Part shown: piece by piece, positions 47,154-57,669 of the stretch | Layout: each line of letters opens with the position of its first letter | Numbering within the stretch: position 1 is the first letter of the stretch | Source of the DNA: Marinobacterium rhizophilum DSM 18822 | Lineage (GTDB): Bacteria > Pseudomonadota > Gammaproteobacteria > Pseudomonadales > Balneatricaceae | Direction: 5' to 3' | Assembly (NCBI RefSeq): GCF_000378045.1 | Contig: NZ_KB899092.1 | Location: 62,001 to 126,000 of the forward strand | DNA: 64,000 nucleotides | The notes under the pieces: model-generated | Told to the model about the DNA's origin: nothing | Database searches by the model: none | The model's input: the letters and a program-made list of their open reading frames with translations, nothing else | Program-made: the position numbers and the translations under genes

Positions 47154-48848
47154 TCACCAGGCCTGATCGTTGTCCTGCTGTTGCCTGGCGTGTTGATAGA
47201 TTGCATCCACGATGGCTTTCAGGCCATTGCCCCTGGACGGGCTCAGGTGCTGAATGAGCTTGAGGCGTTCAAACTGTCCCTGCAGGTCAAAGCTGAGGAT
47301 ATCGTTGGCCGTTTTGCCATTGAATGCCGCCAGCAGCAGGGCGATGAGGCCGCGAATAACGCGGGCATCCGAGTCCATCTGCAGCCAGAGTTTGCCATCG
47401 CGGCGTTCGACACACAGCCAAACATGGCTTTCGCAGCCATGCAGGCGGTTGCTGTCGGTGCGCAGTGCCGCGCTCATGGCTGGCAGGTTCTTGCCCAGCA
47501 GCATGATTTCCCGATAGCGGGCCTGCCAGCCGCGGCAGTTCTCGAGTCGTTGCAGGAGCGTATCTGCAGCCACAGGTGGCGTGCTCTGGGTCTCACTCTG
47601 TAGGGGTGTGCTGTTGTCCTGTGGAGGCTGCCGGTTGTGCTCCTGCACGATCTCTCTGAGCACGCAGGCAAAGCGCTCGACTTCCGCCTGGCTGTTGTAA
47701 AACGCAAAGGAGGCGCGCAGGGTGCCAGGCAGGCCCAGGCGCTGCATCAGGGGCATGGCGCAGTGGTGGCCGGCACGTACCGCGATGCCGTACTGGTCCA
47801 GCATCAGGCCAAGATCCTGCTGGTGCAGGCCATCGACGCAGAAGGACATGACACTGACCCGCTGGGCGGCCTGACCGACGGGGCGAAAACCCGGAATGTC
47901 GCTACAGAGTTCAAGTGCCCGGTGGAGAAGCTGCATCTCGTGGGCTTCCAGTGCCTCGCGGTCAAACTGCTGCAGGTAGCCGATGGCGGCGTCCAGCCCG
48001 ATAACACCGGCAATATTGGGCGTACCGGCTTCAAACTTGAAAGGCAGTCCGGCAAAGCGAGTGGCCTCAAAACTGACATGCTCAATCATTTCTCCGCCGG
48101 CCTGCCAGGGCGGCATGGCCTCCAGCAGCGACTCGCGCGCCCAAAGGGCGCCGATACCGGTGGGTCCGAACAGCTTGTGGCCGGAAAAGACAAAGAAGTC
48201 GCAGCCTATTGCCTGTACATCAATGGGCAGGTGCGGGGTGGACTGGGCGCCATCAATCAGCACCCGTGCCCCGGCGGCCTGGGCGGCCCGGGTCATTTCA
48301 GCCACCGGGTTCAGTGTGCCCAGGGCATTGGAGGCATGGGTGAGCGCCACCAGGCGCGGTCGTTCTTCTAACAGGCGCAGATAGGCGGCCTGATCCAGGC
48401 TGCCATCGTCCAGCAATGGTATGGCCTTGAGGCGTGCGCCCAGCTGCTGGGCCAGCAGCTGCCAGGGGACGATATTGGCATGGTGCTCCAGCGCAGAGAC
48501 CAGAATCAGGTCGCCGGCGCTCAGCTGTGAGCGTCCATAGCTGTGTGCCACCAGGTTGATGGCCTCGGTCGCACCGCGGGTCCAGATGATTTCGCGCGGG
48601 CTGGCAGCACCGATAAAGCGTGCCACGTTCTCCCGGGCCCGTTCAAAGGCCCGGGTGGCCCGGCTGCTCAGACTGTGGGAGGCGCGATGCACATTGGCAT
48701 TGCTGTGGCAGTAGTACTGCGACTGCGCGTCGATCACCACCTGGGGCTTCTGGGTGGTGGCGGCGTTATCGAAGTAGATCAGCGGCTGGTTATGCACCTG
48801 CTCCCCCAGAATGGGGAAGTCGGCGCGCAGGTGTGCTATATCGAGCAT
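47154..48848 (-). CDS. SufS-SufE fusion (cysteine desulfurase with sulfur acceptor)
   Basis: 564 residues. Residues 1-405 are a SufS/CsdA-type group II desulfurase: IYFDNAATT, SALEHHANIVPW, the PLP lysine K225 in SGHKLFGP, and the active-site C363 in RAGHHCAM. A Pro/Thr/Gln-rich linker (about 420-440) joins a SufE/CsdE domain, with its sulfur-accepting C472 in LHGCESHVW. The fusion would pass persulfide directly for Fe-S assembly or other thiolation. It is the last gene of the arsC/wrbA/DUF2069 unit; its ATG shares one base with the upstream stop (TGATG). Confidence 0.9.
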   Translation of the reverse strand: MLDIAHLRADFPILGEQVHNQPLIYFDNAATTQKPQVVIDAQSQYYCHSNANVHRASHSLSSRATRAFERARENVARFIGAASPREIIWTRGATEAINLVAHSYGRSQLSAGDLILVSALEHHANIVPWQLLAQQLGARLKAIPLLDDGSLDQAAYLRLLEERPRLVALTHASNALGTLNPVAEMTRAAQAAGARVLIDGAQSTPHLPIDVQAIGCDFFVFSGHKLFGPTGIGALWARESLLEAMPPWQAGGEMIEHVSFEATRFAGLPFKFEAGTPNIAGVIGLDAAIGYLQQFDREALEAHEMQLLHRALELCSDIPGFRPVGQAAQRVSVMSFCVDGLHQQDLGLMLDQYGIAVRAGHHCAMPLMQRLGLPGTLRASFAFYNSQAEVERFACVLREIVQEHNRQPPQDNSTPLQSETQSTPPVAADTLLQRLENCRGWQARYREIMLLGKNLPAMSAALRTDSNRLHGCESHVWLCVERRDGKLWLQMDSDARVIRGLIALLLAAFNGKTANDILSFDLQGQFERLKLIQHLSPSRGNGLKAIVDAIYQHARQQQDNDQAW

Positions 48849-49239
48849 CAGTGCGGGTCAGCGCTGCGCAGCAGCTGACTCTTCCAGCGGGCGTAATACA
48901 TGGCAGCACCAAAGAGCACGCTCACCACTATGGCATAGCTCAGGCCCAGGCCAAAGGTGGCTGGGTGGGTGGCGGCCAGCACCGCTTCAATAAAGAACAG
49001 CAGCAGCATGAAGCATAGCCAGGCGTGAGCCCGAGGCTTGCCCTGCAGCACCGAGGGTGCAAAGCACAGCAGCGGCACCAGATGCCAGAGCCAGACAACC
49101 CAGGGGCGACCGCCCGGCGCCGGTTGCAGCCACAGGTACCAGGCGCTGAGCAGGCCCAGCAACGCGGCGTAGCTGCCCAGCGTCAGCAGGCGAGCGGCGC
49201 GTACCTTGGCATCGAGGTTCTTGTCGAGGGTCGTTTTCA

Positions 49240-49240
<1 letters not shown>
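48848..49240 (-). CDS. DUF2069 membrane protein
   Basis: 130 residues with four membrane segments. The pattern GSYAALLGLLSAWYLW, VWLWHLVPLLCFAPSVLQGKPRAHAWLCF and AVLAATHPA fits the DUF2069 family, found next to wrbA in related gammaproteobacteria. Function unknown. Both ends overlap neighbours by one base (TGATG at each junction), so it is translated as part of the arsC-wrbA-sufSE operon. Confidence 0.85.
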
Positions 49241-50212
<972 letters not shown>

Positions 50213-50401
50213 GGCGCTTCCGTATCGAATTTGGGCGGCGCCTATTGTAACTGCCAAAGCTTTAACGCAAAAGGACTTCACCATGAGTGCTGTTAGCTTG
50301 CGCCCGTGCGGCGTGTCATTTGACGACTGTATTATTAAGCCCGTCTCTAACAGAGGCTGTTTGAATGCAGCGTCCTGTCTGCAATGGGGGAGGTTGCCTG
50401 C

Positions 50402-51676
50402 ATGAATGCCTTGCTGGACACCCGCGGAGTACGCTTTGTGCGCTACCTGCTGAGCCATTTTGTTGACAACCAGGGGGTGCTTAATGCCGCCGCACTCACC
50501 TATACGACGCTGTTTGCCGTGGTACCGCTGATGACGGTGACCTACTCGATGCTGGCAGCGGTACCGTCATTTCACGGCGTTGGTGAAAGCGTGCAAGGCT
50601 GGGTGTTCGAGAACTTTGTGCCGGCCACCGGTGAAGTGGTACAGGATTATCTGAAGAGCTTTACCTCACAGGCGCGCAACCTGACGGCCATCGGTGTGGC
50701 CTTTCTGGCCGCGACGTCCATCATGATGATGAAAAGCATCGAAGCGGCCTTCAACCGTATCTGGCGTGTATCGAAGCCCCGGCGTGGCATGTCGAGCTTT
50801 CTGCTGTACTGGGCCATTCTGAGTCTGGGCCCTGTGCTTATCGGTTTGGGCCTGGTACTGAGTTCCTATGTGGCGGGCCTGTCGATCGTCAGTGATGCCG
50901 CTTCATTGGTGGGGCGTGCCCGTTTGCTCAGTCTGTTACCGATGGTGCTGTCTGCGGCGGCGTTCACTTTGCTCTACGCCGCGGTGCCCAATTGCCGCGT
51001 GCCGCTGCGCAGTGCCTTTATTGGTGCCGTGGTGGTGGCGGTGCTGTTTGAAACGGCCAAGCGCGGCTTCGCTTTTTTCGTTACCCAGTCACCGTCCTAT
51101 CAGCTGATTTATGGCGCCTTCGCGGCGGTGCCCCTGTTTCTGCTGTGGATCTATATTTCCTGGATGATTATCCTGCTCGGCGCCGAGCTGACCCGGGCGC
51201 TGACCGTGTATCAGCCGGTTCGGCGCCAGGTCGAGGCGTCTCATCTGCAAACCGTCGTGGCGGTGCTGTACCGGCTGTGGCAGGCGCAGCAGGAGGGCGT
51301 GGCGTTGCCTGACCGGGTGTTGCTGCAGGAGGTGGCGGGGCTGGATCAGGGGCGCTGGGACGAATACCAGGTATTGTTGATGGATGCCGGGGTGTTGCAG
51401 CGCAATGAGCAGGGTGCCTATCTGCTGAGTCGGGATCTGTCCCATTATCGCCTGCAGGAACTGACGGAGGTTTTGCCCTGGCCCATGCCGGCGCCCTTTG
51501 CCCATGAGTCCATCAATCCGTGGGAGCGGCGTCTGAATCTGCGTCTGCAGGCACTGGCACATCAGCGCAGCCAGCAGCTGGATGTGGCGATGCTGGACCT
51601 GTTCGCGCCGGATCAGAAGGGCGAAGAGAGCAGTGCGCGCCAGGGGGGGAATAATGCCAACCGCAGCCAGGATTGA
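50402..51676 (+). CDS. YihY/BrkB-family inner membrane protein
   Basis: 424 residues from the ATG at 50402, ten bases after GGGGAGG. About six membrane segments lie between residues 30 and 270: NAAALTYTTLFAVVPLMTV, AFLAATSIMMMKSIEAAFN, and GAFAAVPLFLLWIYISWMIILLGAE. A soluble C-terminal 150 residues is a winged-helix-like tail typical of longer YihY homologues. Formerly misnamed ribonuclease BN; true role unknown, possibly flippase- or transport-like. It lies opposite the arsC operon, as in Pseudomonas. Confidence 0.9.
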   Translation: MNALLDTRGVRFVRYLLSHFVDNQGVLNAAALTYTTLFAVVPLMTVTYSMLAAVPSFHGVGESVQGWVFENFVPATGEVVQDYLKSFTSQARNLTAIGVAFLAATSIMMMKSIEAAFNRIWRVSKPRRGMSSFLLYWAILSLGPVLIGLGLVLSSYVAGLSIVSDAASLVGRARLLSLLPMVLSAAAFTLLYAAVPNCRVPLRSAFIGAVVVAVLFETAKRGFAFFVTQSPSYQLIYGAFAAVPLFLLWIYISWMIILLGAELTRALTVYQPVRRQVEASHLQTVVAVLYRLWQAQQEGVALPDRVLLQEVAGLDQGRWDEYQVLLMDAGVLQRNEQGAYLLSRDLSHYRLQELTEVLPWPMPAPFAHESINPWERRLNLRLQALAHQRSQQLDVAMLDLFAPDQKGEESSARQGGNNANRSQD

Positions 51677-51944
51677 AGCCCGGCAGGTGCGTGTGACAGG
51701 GCGGGTACAGGGCGTTAGCTTTCGCTATTTCACCTGTGAACAGGCCCGCCGGGAGGGCTTGCAGGGCTGGGTGCAGAATGAGCCCGACGGCGCTGTAACA
51801 GGCTGGCTGCAGGGAGAGCCGCAGGCACTGGAGCGCATGTTGCAGTGGTTGCAGCACGGGCCGGCCCTGGCCCGGGTTGACCGGCTGGAAGTCGAGCCCT
51901 GTGACGTGGATGCGGGCTTGCGGGGGTTCGAAATACGCCGCTGA
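51654..51944 (+). CDS. acyP: Acylphosphatase
   Basis: 96 residues from the ATG at 51654, after GGGGGGA, overlapping the end of yihY by 23 bases. The catalytic Arg and Asn are in GRVQGVSFRYF and GWVQNEPDGAV. It hydrolyses acyl phosphates in the cytoplasm. The upstream frame to 51582 is yihY in another frame. Confidence 0.92.
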   Translation: MPTAARIEARQVRVTGRVQGVSFRYFTCEQARREGLQGWVQNEPDGAVTGWLQGEPQALERMLQWLQHGPALARVDRLEVEPCDVDAGLRGFEIRR

Positions 51945-51991
51945 GCCGTTCGAGATTCAGTGAGCTTTATTGGAGCGCGTGCAGAGCAGCG

Positions 51992-54907
51992 CTACAGGTA
52001 GTCTTCGATGTCGATCTGCTCATTCTGCTCCGTCGACAGGTAGCGTGCAGCGTACTGTTCACAGACGCCGCTGTGCAGAAACAGCCGGAACAGCTGCGGG
52101 TCTATATGCCCGCGGTCGCGCATCTGGCCCATGATACTTAAGGCTTCGCTCAGGCGTTTGGGGTGCTTGTACGGCCTGTCCGCGGCGGTGAGTGCCTCAA
52201 AGATATCCGCAATCGCCATCATGCGGGCCGGCAGTGACATCTGGTCTCCCGTCAGCCCCCGTGGATAGCCCTGACCGTTCATACGTTCGTGGTGACCGCC
52301 GGCAATTTCCGGTATGCCCCGCAGGTGCCGCGGATAGGGCAGTTTTTCCAGCATGATAATGGTCTGCACGATGTGGTCGTTTATCTTGTAACGCTCTTCC
52401 GCTGTCAGAGTGCCCGCCGTGATCAGCAGGTTGTACAGTTCCCCGTGATTGTAAAGATGTTCCGGCTGTTGCAGGCGAAAGCCCCAGGGGTTGTCGGCGG
52501 GGATGCGGTCGGCCTCGGTGCGCGGAATGATATGGAAATCCTTGTCGGCCAGCAGTGTTTCGCGCACCGGCAGGGTTTCGGGGTTGTCGGGCCGTCGCTG
52601 CCGCTCTTCCCAGGAAATGCCCAGGCGATCATCCAGCGTGCGTTGCCACTCACGGGTGGCAATTTGACGCAGGCGCTGCTGATCGGCCGCCGCCATCTGT
52701 TCCCGGCCCAGGTTGCAGTGGGCGACAAAGGAAAAGTCGGCATCCAGCTGAGCAAGTTCTGTCTTTAGCTGTGACTCGAGCTCGGTCCGCGATGGCGTGC
52801 CGGCACCGGCGGCGTCCAGCTGTTGCCAGAAACGCAGTTGTGCGTCGCGCTTGAGTACTTCGAAGCGGGTGCGGATTTCATGGATACGGTCATAAAAGGT
52901 TTCCAGCTTGGTGGCCTTTTCAACCACATATTCCGGTGTGGTGACCTTGCCGCAGTCGTGCAGCCAGCTGGCGATATGCAGTTCTTCCCATTGATCGGCA
53001 CTGAGGCTGAAATCCCGAAAGGCGGGGTCGGTGCTGTCGCAGGCGGCCCGGGCCAGCATTTCAGTGAGCGCGGGTACACGGGCGCAGTGTCCGCCTGTAT
53101 GGGGGGATTTGGCATCGATAGCGCCGGCAATCAGCTCGATAAAGGCTTCAAGCAGGGCCTTTTCCATACCGATGAGCTGGCGGTTTTCCAGTGTCAGTGA
53201 GGCAAAGCCGGACAGTGTCTCGATAAAGGACAGCAGGTCGCTTTCTCGTTGTGGGTGGCTTTTGTCATACAGTAGGCAGAGCACGCCGACGGACTCGCGT
53301 TTGCGGTTTAGCAGGGGGATCGCTATAACCTTGAGCCGGTCTGTACCCAAAGCCTGCAACAGTGTGAACATGGGATGGTGAGTAGTGCGGTGGTTCAGTG
53401 TCTGTGTGAGGCTGGATTCCTGCGCCAGGCAGTTGGCGAGCTGGTGGTCACTGTGCAGGCTGCAGGGGGGCAATACCGGAGGCGTCGTTGCCGCTTCTGC
53501 CAGTTTCAGACTGGCGGGCTCCAGGCGCGTATCATCGTCATTTACCAGGTAGATGGCTGCGCCAGCGGCCTGGCTGACACTCATGGTCTGGGTGGTGATC
53601 AGCTCGATCAGTGGTACAAAGGCCGTTTCTTCTGACATGCTGCCCAGCATGTCGAGAAACTGGTTCAGGGTATCTTTCATCACCGTCATGCTGTGACCAA
53701 GGTCGTCAATCTCGCGAATGCGCGAGTGGGTGCTGATGGGCTGGTCGAGCTGGAAACGCCGGATCATGCTGGCTTCATAAGCCAGCTGGCGCAGTGGGCG
53801 GGCGATCTGACGGGCCAGTAGCCAAGTCAGCGGCAGCGCCAGCAGCAGTATGATCCCGGTGATCAGGTTGGACTGGCGTCGCATTACCATCGCCTCGCCG
53901 AGCAGCTCCCGCTCCGGCGTCAAAGTCAGCAGTTCAAAGCGGATGCCGCTGGCGGGCTCCAGCCGGTGCAGTTTTCCGCGCCATTGCTCGCCGTCCATTT
54001 CGAGGGGGAAGTCGCGCATGCCTGCCTCGATCAGCGCGCTGGCCTTGTCGAGTGCCGGGGAGCCCAGACTGTCCAGACGGGCAACTTCGACGACTTCATC
54101 GTTGAGCAGAAGTACCAGCTTGCCCGGGTCTTCGTAGGCCAGGGCGTTGTAATCCTGGTCCAGCAGCACGACTTCACTGTTTGGGGTGATGCGGATGTTG
54201 GAGATCGTTTCTGACAGGCTGTCCAGGGCGATATCGGCGGCGACGACGGCCGTGCGGTCCGGTGTGCGGCTGGACAGCGTGATCCCGACCCTGCGCAGCA
54301 GGCTGAAAAAGTGCGGCGCGGTCGCGACGTGGCGATCGCTGGCAATTGCCTCCTGGTACCAGGGCTGCTGACGCGAATCCTCCTGCGCCAGGCCAGCCGC
54401 CGTCTGTCCGATGAGTTGCAGGCGGGCATCGAAAAAGAACCGCTCTGTGGTGCGCTGGCCAACGTCATTCAGTTGTATGTTATCGGCCATCAGCCGGGTG
54501 TCCTCGGGAGCGGCGAAGGCCTTGCGGATTGACTCCGTATGCGCCGGCCGCACGATAAAGGCATCGCCGCTTTCATAACCGAAACGCAAGCCCATTACCT
54601 GGGGTCGCTGCTCCAGTGCCTTGGCGAGCAGCGGAATTTTCGACAGGCGCTCCTCGAGGGTCCAGGCGCTGACCAGCGAATCCAGCGTCAGCATATTGAC
54701 CGTCTGCACGATGGGCTGGTAAGTGCGCAGAAAATCCAACGTCAGCTCGTTGCCATAGTGGGTAAACAGCTGTTCCGATGCGGTGAGGATGATTTCGCTG
54801 GACTTGCGGTAGTTGTACCAGCTGAGACTGCCCCCGAGGATGGTGATCAGGAGCACGAACAGGGTCGTGATCTGCAGGTGCAGCGGAAAGCGGCGGCGCT
54901 GGGCCAT
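51992..54907 (-). CDS. HD-GYP phosphodiesterase sensor (Cache-HAMP-GAF-HD-GYP)
   Basis: 971 residues from the ATG at 54907. One N-terminal membrane helix, a periplasmic Cache-like sensor (residues about 40-330), a second helix near 345-365, HAMP, and a GAF domain (about 440-580) precede the catalytic part. The HD pair is H650-D651 in HDCGK, and GYP is at 880-882 in HERMNGQGYPRGL. The two are about 230 residues apart, against roughly 100 in typical members. The extra residues form a helix-rich insert. Expected to degrade cyclic di-GMP in response to an external ligand. Confidence 0.88.
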   Translation of the reverse strand: MAQRRRFPLHLQITTLFVLLITILGGSLSWYNYRKSSEIILTASEQLFTHYGNELTLDFLRTYQPIVQTVNMLTLDSLVSAWTLEERLSKIPLLAKALEQRPQVMGLRFGYESGDAFIVRPAHTESIRKAFAAPEDTRLMADNIQLNDVGQRTTERFFFDARLQLIGQTAAGLAQEDSRQQPWYQEAIASDRHVATAPHFFSLLRRVGITLSSRTPDRTAVVAADIALDSLSETISNIRITPNSEVVLLDQDYNALAYEDPGKLVLLLNDEVVEVARLDSLGSPALDKASALIEAGMRDFPLEMDGEQWRGKLHRLEPASGIRFELLTLTPERELLGEAMVMRRQSNLITGIILLLALPLTWLLARQIARPLRQLAYEASMIRRFQLDQPISTHSRIREIDDLGHSMTVMKDTLNQFLDMLGSMSEETAFVPLIELITTQTMSVSQAAGAAIYLVNDDDTRLEPASLKLAEAATTPPVLPPCSLHSDHQLANCLAQESSLTQTLNHRTTHHPMFTLLQALGTDRLKVIAIPLLNRKRESVGVLCLLYDKSHPQRESDLLSFIETLSGFASLTLENRQLIGMEKALLEAFIELIAGAIDAKSPHTGGHCARVPALTEMLARAACDSTDPAFRDFSLSADQWEELHIASWLHDCGKVTTPEYVVEKATKLETFYDRIHEIRTRFEVLKRDAQLRFWQQLDAAGAGTPSRTELESQLKTELAQLDADFSFVAHCNLGREQMAAADQQRLRQIATREWQRTLDDRLGISWEERQRRPDNPETLPVRETLLADKDFHIIPRTEADRIPADNPWGFRLQQPEHLYNHGELYNLLITAGTLTAEERYKINDHIVQTIIMLEKLPYPRHLRGIPEIAGGHHERMNGQGYPRGLTGDQMSLPARMMAIADIFEALTAADRPYKHPKRLSEALSIMGQMRDRGHIDPQLFRLFLHSGVCEQYAARYLSTEQNEQIDIEDYL

Positions 54908-55267
54908 GGGCGTGCTGTCTATACGGCTCGTTAGAGGGCTACTATAGCGCAATCACTGAGCTGTCGGGAGGGTCAAGCGTCCTGAATACGGCCTGTGGCG
55001 ACCGGTTGCTCCTGGGCTATGGAAACTGGCGTAAGGGCCCGCGCTCAGGAGGCTTTAGCGCCCAGGCCGCCGTCGGTTCGTACTCCGTCAATCTGTTTTT
55101 TAATCGAGGTAACGCTTCAGGTGGCGGGGACAGGTGCCACTTGGGAGGAAGAATCGCAGCCTTTCCGGATCGAGAACGTTCACTACTGAACCCAACCCGT
55201 CAACTGTAGGCAAAAGAACCTGTGGCGGGGGCAAAGGTCCCCCGCCCGGCTGTTGAAAAACACCCTG
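54908..55267. other. 360-base intergenic region without a supported gene
   Basis: Short open frames on both strands (for example 55006-55209) have no ribosome binding site and no recognisable product. The only structure is the proS terminator at 55224-55246. The promoter of the HD-GYP gene presumably lies near 54930-54970. I see nothing else. Confidence 0.6.
55224..55246 (-). terminator. Terminator after proS
   Basis: GGCGGGGG (55224-55231) pairs with CCCCCGCC (55239-55246) over a 7-base loop. On the minus strand it lies 21 bases past the proS stop and is followed by a short T-rich stretch (TTCTTTT). Confidence 0.65.
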
Positions 55268-56986
55268 TTAGATGTTCAGCTTCTCGGCCAGGGTGGCCAG
55301 CAGCTGGTCGATCTCAATGTCCTGGTTGTCGGTGTCGCGACGGCCCTTGTATTCGAGGGTGCCGGCTGCAATGCCGCGATCCGAAATTACCACGCGATGT
55401 GGGATGCCGACCAGTTCCATATCCGCGAATTTGACGCCAGGGCGTTCCTTGCGATCGTCGAGCAGGACATCGTAGCCGGCTTGCTGCAGGTCCTGATACA
55501 GGCGGTCGGCGAGTTCCTTGACGTCGTCGGACTTGTCATAGTTCAGCGGCACCAGGGCAACATGGAAGGGGGCAATGGCGTCAGGCCAAATGATGCCCTT
55601 GGCGTCGTGATTCTGTTCGATGGCAGAGGCGACCACGCGGGTTACGCCGACGCCATAGCAGCCCATATCCATGACCTGCGCCTTGCCGTTTTCGTCCAGC
55701 ACAGTGGCGCCGAGCGCCTGGGAGTATTTCTGCCCCAGCTGGAAAATGTGGCCCACTTCAATACCACGGCGAATTGACAGGGTGCCGTGGCCATCGGGGC
55801 TGGGGTCGCCTTCAACCACGTTCCGCAGATCCGCAACCTGAGGCAGTTCAAGATCACGTCCCCAGTTGATGCCGAAGTAGTGCTTGCCATCAATGTTGGC
55901 GCCGGCGCCAAAGTCGGACGCGTGCGCCACGGCACGGTCGACGATACAGGGGATCGCCAGGTTCACCGGCCCGAGGGAGCCTGCGCCGGCACCGATGACC
56001 GAGCGGAATTCGTCTTCCGTCGCCATGGTGAGCGGCGCCGCAACCAGCGGCAGTTTTTCGGCCTTGAGCTCGTTCAGTTCGTGATCACCGCGGACCAGCA
56101 GCGCGATGAAGTCAGCCTCGCACTCGTCCGAGGCATGCACGATCAGGGTTTTGACGGTCTTTTCGATCGGCAGCTGGTGTTGCTCGACCAGGTCCGCAAT
56201 GGTTTTTGCGTTGGGGGTGTCTACCAGGTACATCTCCATGCTGGGTGCCGCGCGTTCACCGGCTGGCGCCAGGGCCTCTGCCAGTTCGACGTTGGCGGCA
56301 TAGTCACTGCTGTCGGAGAACGCGATATCGTCTTCGCCAGAGTCGGCCAGCACATGGAATTCGTGGGAAGAGCTTCCGCCTATCGAGCCGGTATCGGCCA
56401 GTACCGGACGAAAATCGAGGCCGATCCGAGTAAAGATGTTGACGTAGGTCTGGTACATCAAATCATAGGTGGCCTGCAGCGAGTCTGCGCCCAGGTGAAA
56501 GGAGTAGGCATCCTTCATGATGAATTCGCGTGAACGCATGATGCCAAAACGTGGGCGTATCTCGTCGCGGAACTTGGTCTGGATCTGGTAAAAATTGGCC
56601 GGCAGCTGTTTATAGCTTTTCACTTCGCGGCGGATCATGTCTGTGATCACTTCTTCATGGGTCGGGCCGACGCAGAATTCGCGATCATTGCGGTCACGCA
56701 GCCGCAGCAGTTCGGGGCCGTACTGTTCCCAGCGGCCGGATTCCTGCCACAGCTCGGCGGGCTGTACGGAGGGCATCAGCACTTCCTGAGCGCCAGAGCG
56801 GTCCATCTCCTCACGTACGATGCGCTCGACCTTGCGCAGTGTACGCAGGCCCATGGGCAGCCAGTTATACAGGCCTGAGGCGACCTTGCGAACCAGTCCT
56901 GCGCGTAGCATCAGCTGATGGCTGATTACTTCGGCGTCGGACGGAGTTTCCTTGAGTGTGGCAATCAGATATTGGCTAGCGCGCAT
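55268..56986 (-). CDS. proS: Prolyl-tRNA synthetase
   Basis: 572 residues, bacterial-type class II ProRS with the editing insertion between motifs 2 and 3. [20 protein letters not shown] opens the protein; [28 protein letters not shown] is motif 1 and its surroundings. Motif 2 has [27 protein letters not shown] and motif 3 lies in [11 protein letters not shown]. The insertion (about 225-405) is the Ala-tRNA(Pro) editing domain. The C-terminal anticodon-binding domain ends [11 protein letters not shown]. Ribosome binding site AGGATC. Single gene with its own terminator. Confidence 0.96.
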   Translation of the reverse strand: MRASQYLIATLKETPSDAEVISHQLMLRAGLVRKVASGLYNWLPMGLRTLRKVERIVREEMDRSGAQEVLMPSVQPAELWQESGRWEQYGPELLRLRDRNDREFCVGPTHEEVITDMIRREVKSYKQLPANFYQIQTKFRDEIRPRFGIMRSREFIMKDAYSFHLGADSLQATYDLMYQTYVNIFTRIGLDFRPVLADTGSIGGSSSHEFHVLADSGEDDIAFSDSSDYAANVELAEALAPAGERAAPSMEMYLVDTPNAKTIADLVEQHQLPIEKTVKTLIVHASDECEADFIALLVRGDHELNELKAEKLPLVAAPLTMATEDEFRSVIGAGAGSLGPVNLAIPCIVDRAVAHASDFGAGANIDGKHYFGINWGRDLELPQVADLRNVVEGDPSPDGHGTLSIRRGIEVGHIFQLGQKYSQALGATVLDENGKAQVMDMGCYGVGVTRVVASAIEQNHDAKGIIWPDAIAPFHVALVPLNYDKSDDVKELADRLYQDLQQAGYDVLLDDRKERPGVKFADMELVGIPHRVVISDRGIAAGTLEYKGRRDTDNQDIEIDQLLATLAEKLNI

Positions 56987-57117
56987 AGATCCTAAACCCA
57001 GAAATCGGAAAATGTTGCAGAAAATCGCACCATTGTAGGGACGCGGAGGTCGGCAAACAAGCCTGTTGCGCAGTTGCCGGGTTTTGACGGGTACGCGTCG
57101 CGCAGATTATCGGGGGG

Positions 57118-57597
57118 TCAGGCGGCATGGAGATCCTGTATCTGCATAAAGGCAATCAGTTGCTCCAGCTGGGATTCGTCGAACAGTGCCATGCCGTGGC
57201 GCATCAGTTCGGATGCGGTAAGGCCGCTGCCGGGTATCAGTACCTGGCGAAACTGGCCGTCATAGATCTGGTCCCGGCCACAGGACGGGCTGCGTGACTG
57301 CAGAAGCGCGCAGCAGCAGTTTTCGCGCCGGGCCACCTCCAGCGCCAGCTCCGCACCCCGCAGGTAGGCGGGCGTGAGATCTTCGCCGTCACGATCGGTG
57401 ACCAGTATCGGAAAGCGCTGGCGAATTTCCGCGGCGCGCCTTGGAACGGGCAGGCCGCCGGCAACTTCAGGGCAAAAAGGTACCAGGCGTCCCTGGTGTC
57501 GCCACTGCTCAAGCTGTGGATGGCGCAGCAGCTTGTGCTGTCCGTCGTAGCGAACGTTCTCCCCCAGCAGGCAGGCGCTGACCAGTATTTTTCCCAT
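57118..57597 (-). CDS. DUF523 protein
   Basis: 159 residues from MGKILVSACLLGENVRYDG at 57597, the usual DUF523 start. FCPEVAGGLPVPRRAAEI and LQSRSPSCG with the conserved Cys/Ser complete the signature. The family is small, cytoplasmic and without a proven reaction; the cysteine-rich pocket suggests a thiol or metal chemistry. It lies between proS and a diguanylate cyclase gene, all minus strand. Confidence 0.88.
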   Translation of the reverse strand: MGKILVSACLLGENVRYDGQHKLLRHPQLEQWRHQGRLVPFCPEVAGGLPVPRRAAEIRQRFPILVTDRDGEDLTPAYLRGAELALEVARRENCCCALLQSRSPSCGRDQIYDGQFRQVLIPGSGLTASELMRHGMALFDESQLEQLIAFMQIQDLHAA

Positions 57598-57669
57598 GTT
57601 AACAGTCTTCCTTGTCGAGCAACCGAATGATGACGGCGCAAAGACTAGCAAGGCCTTGTTAAAAAAACG

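Noticed and set aside
55006-55209. Short frame in the 54908-55267 gap
   Set aside because: No ribosome binding site, no recognisable product, and neither strand shows convincing coding bias.
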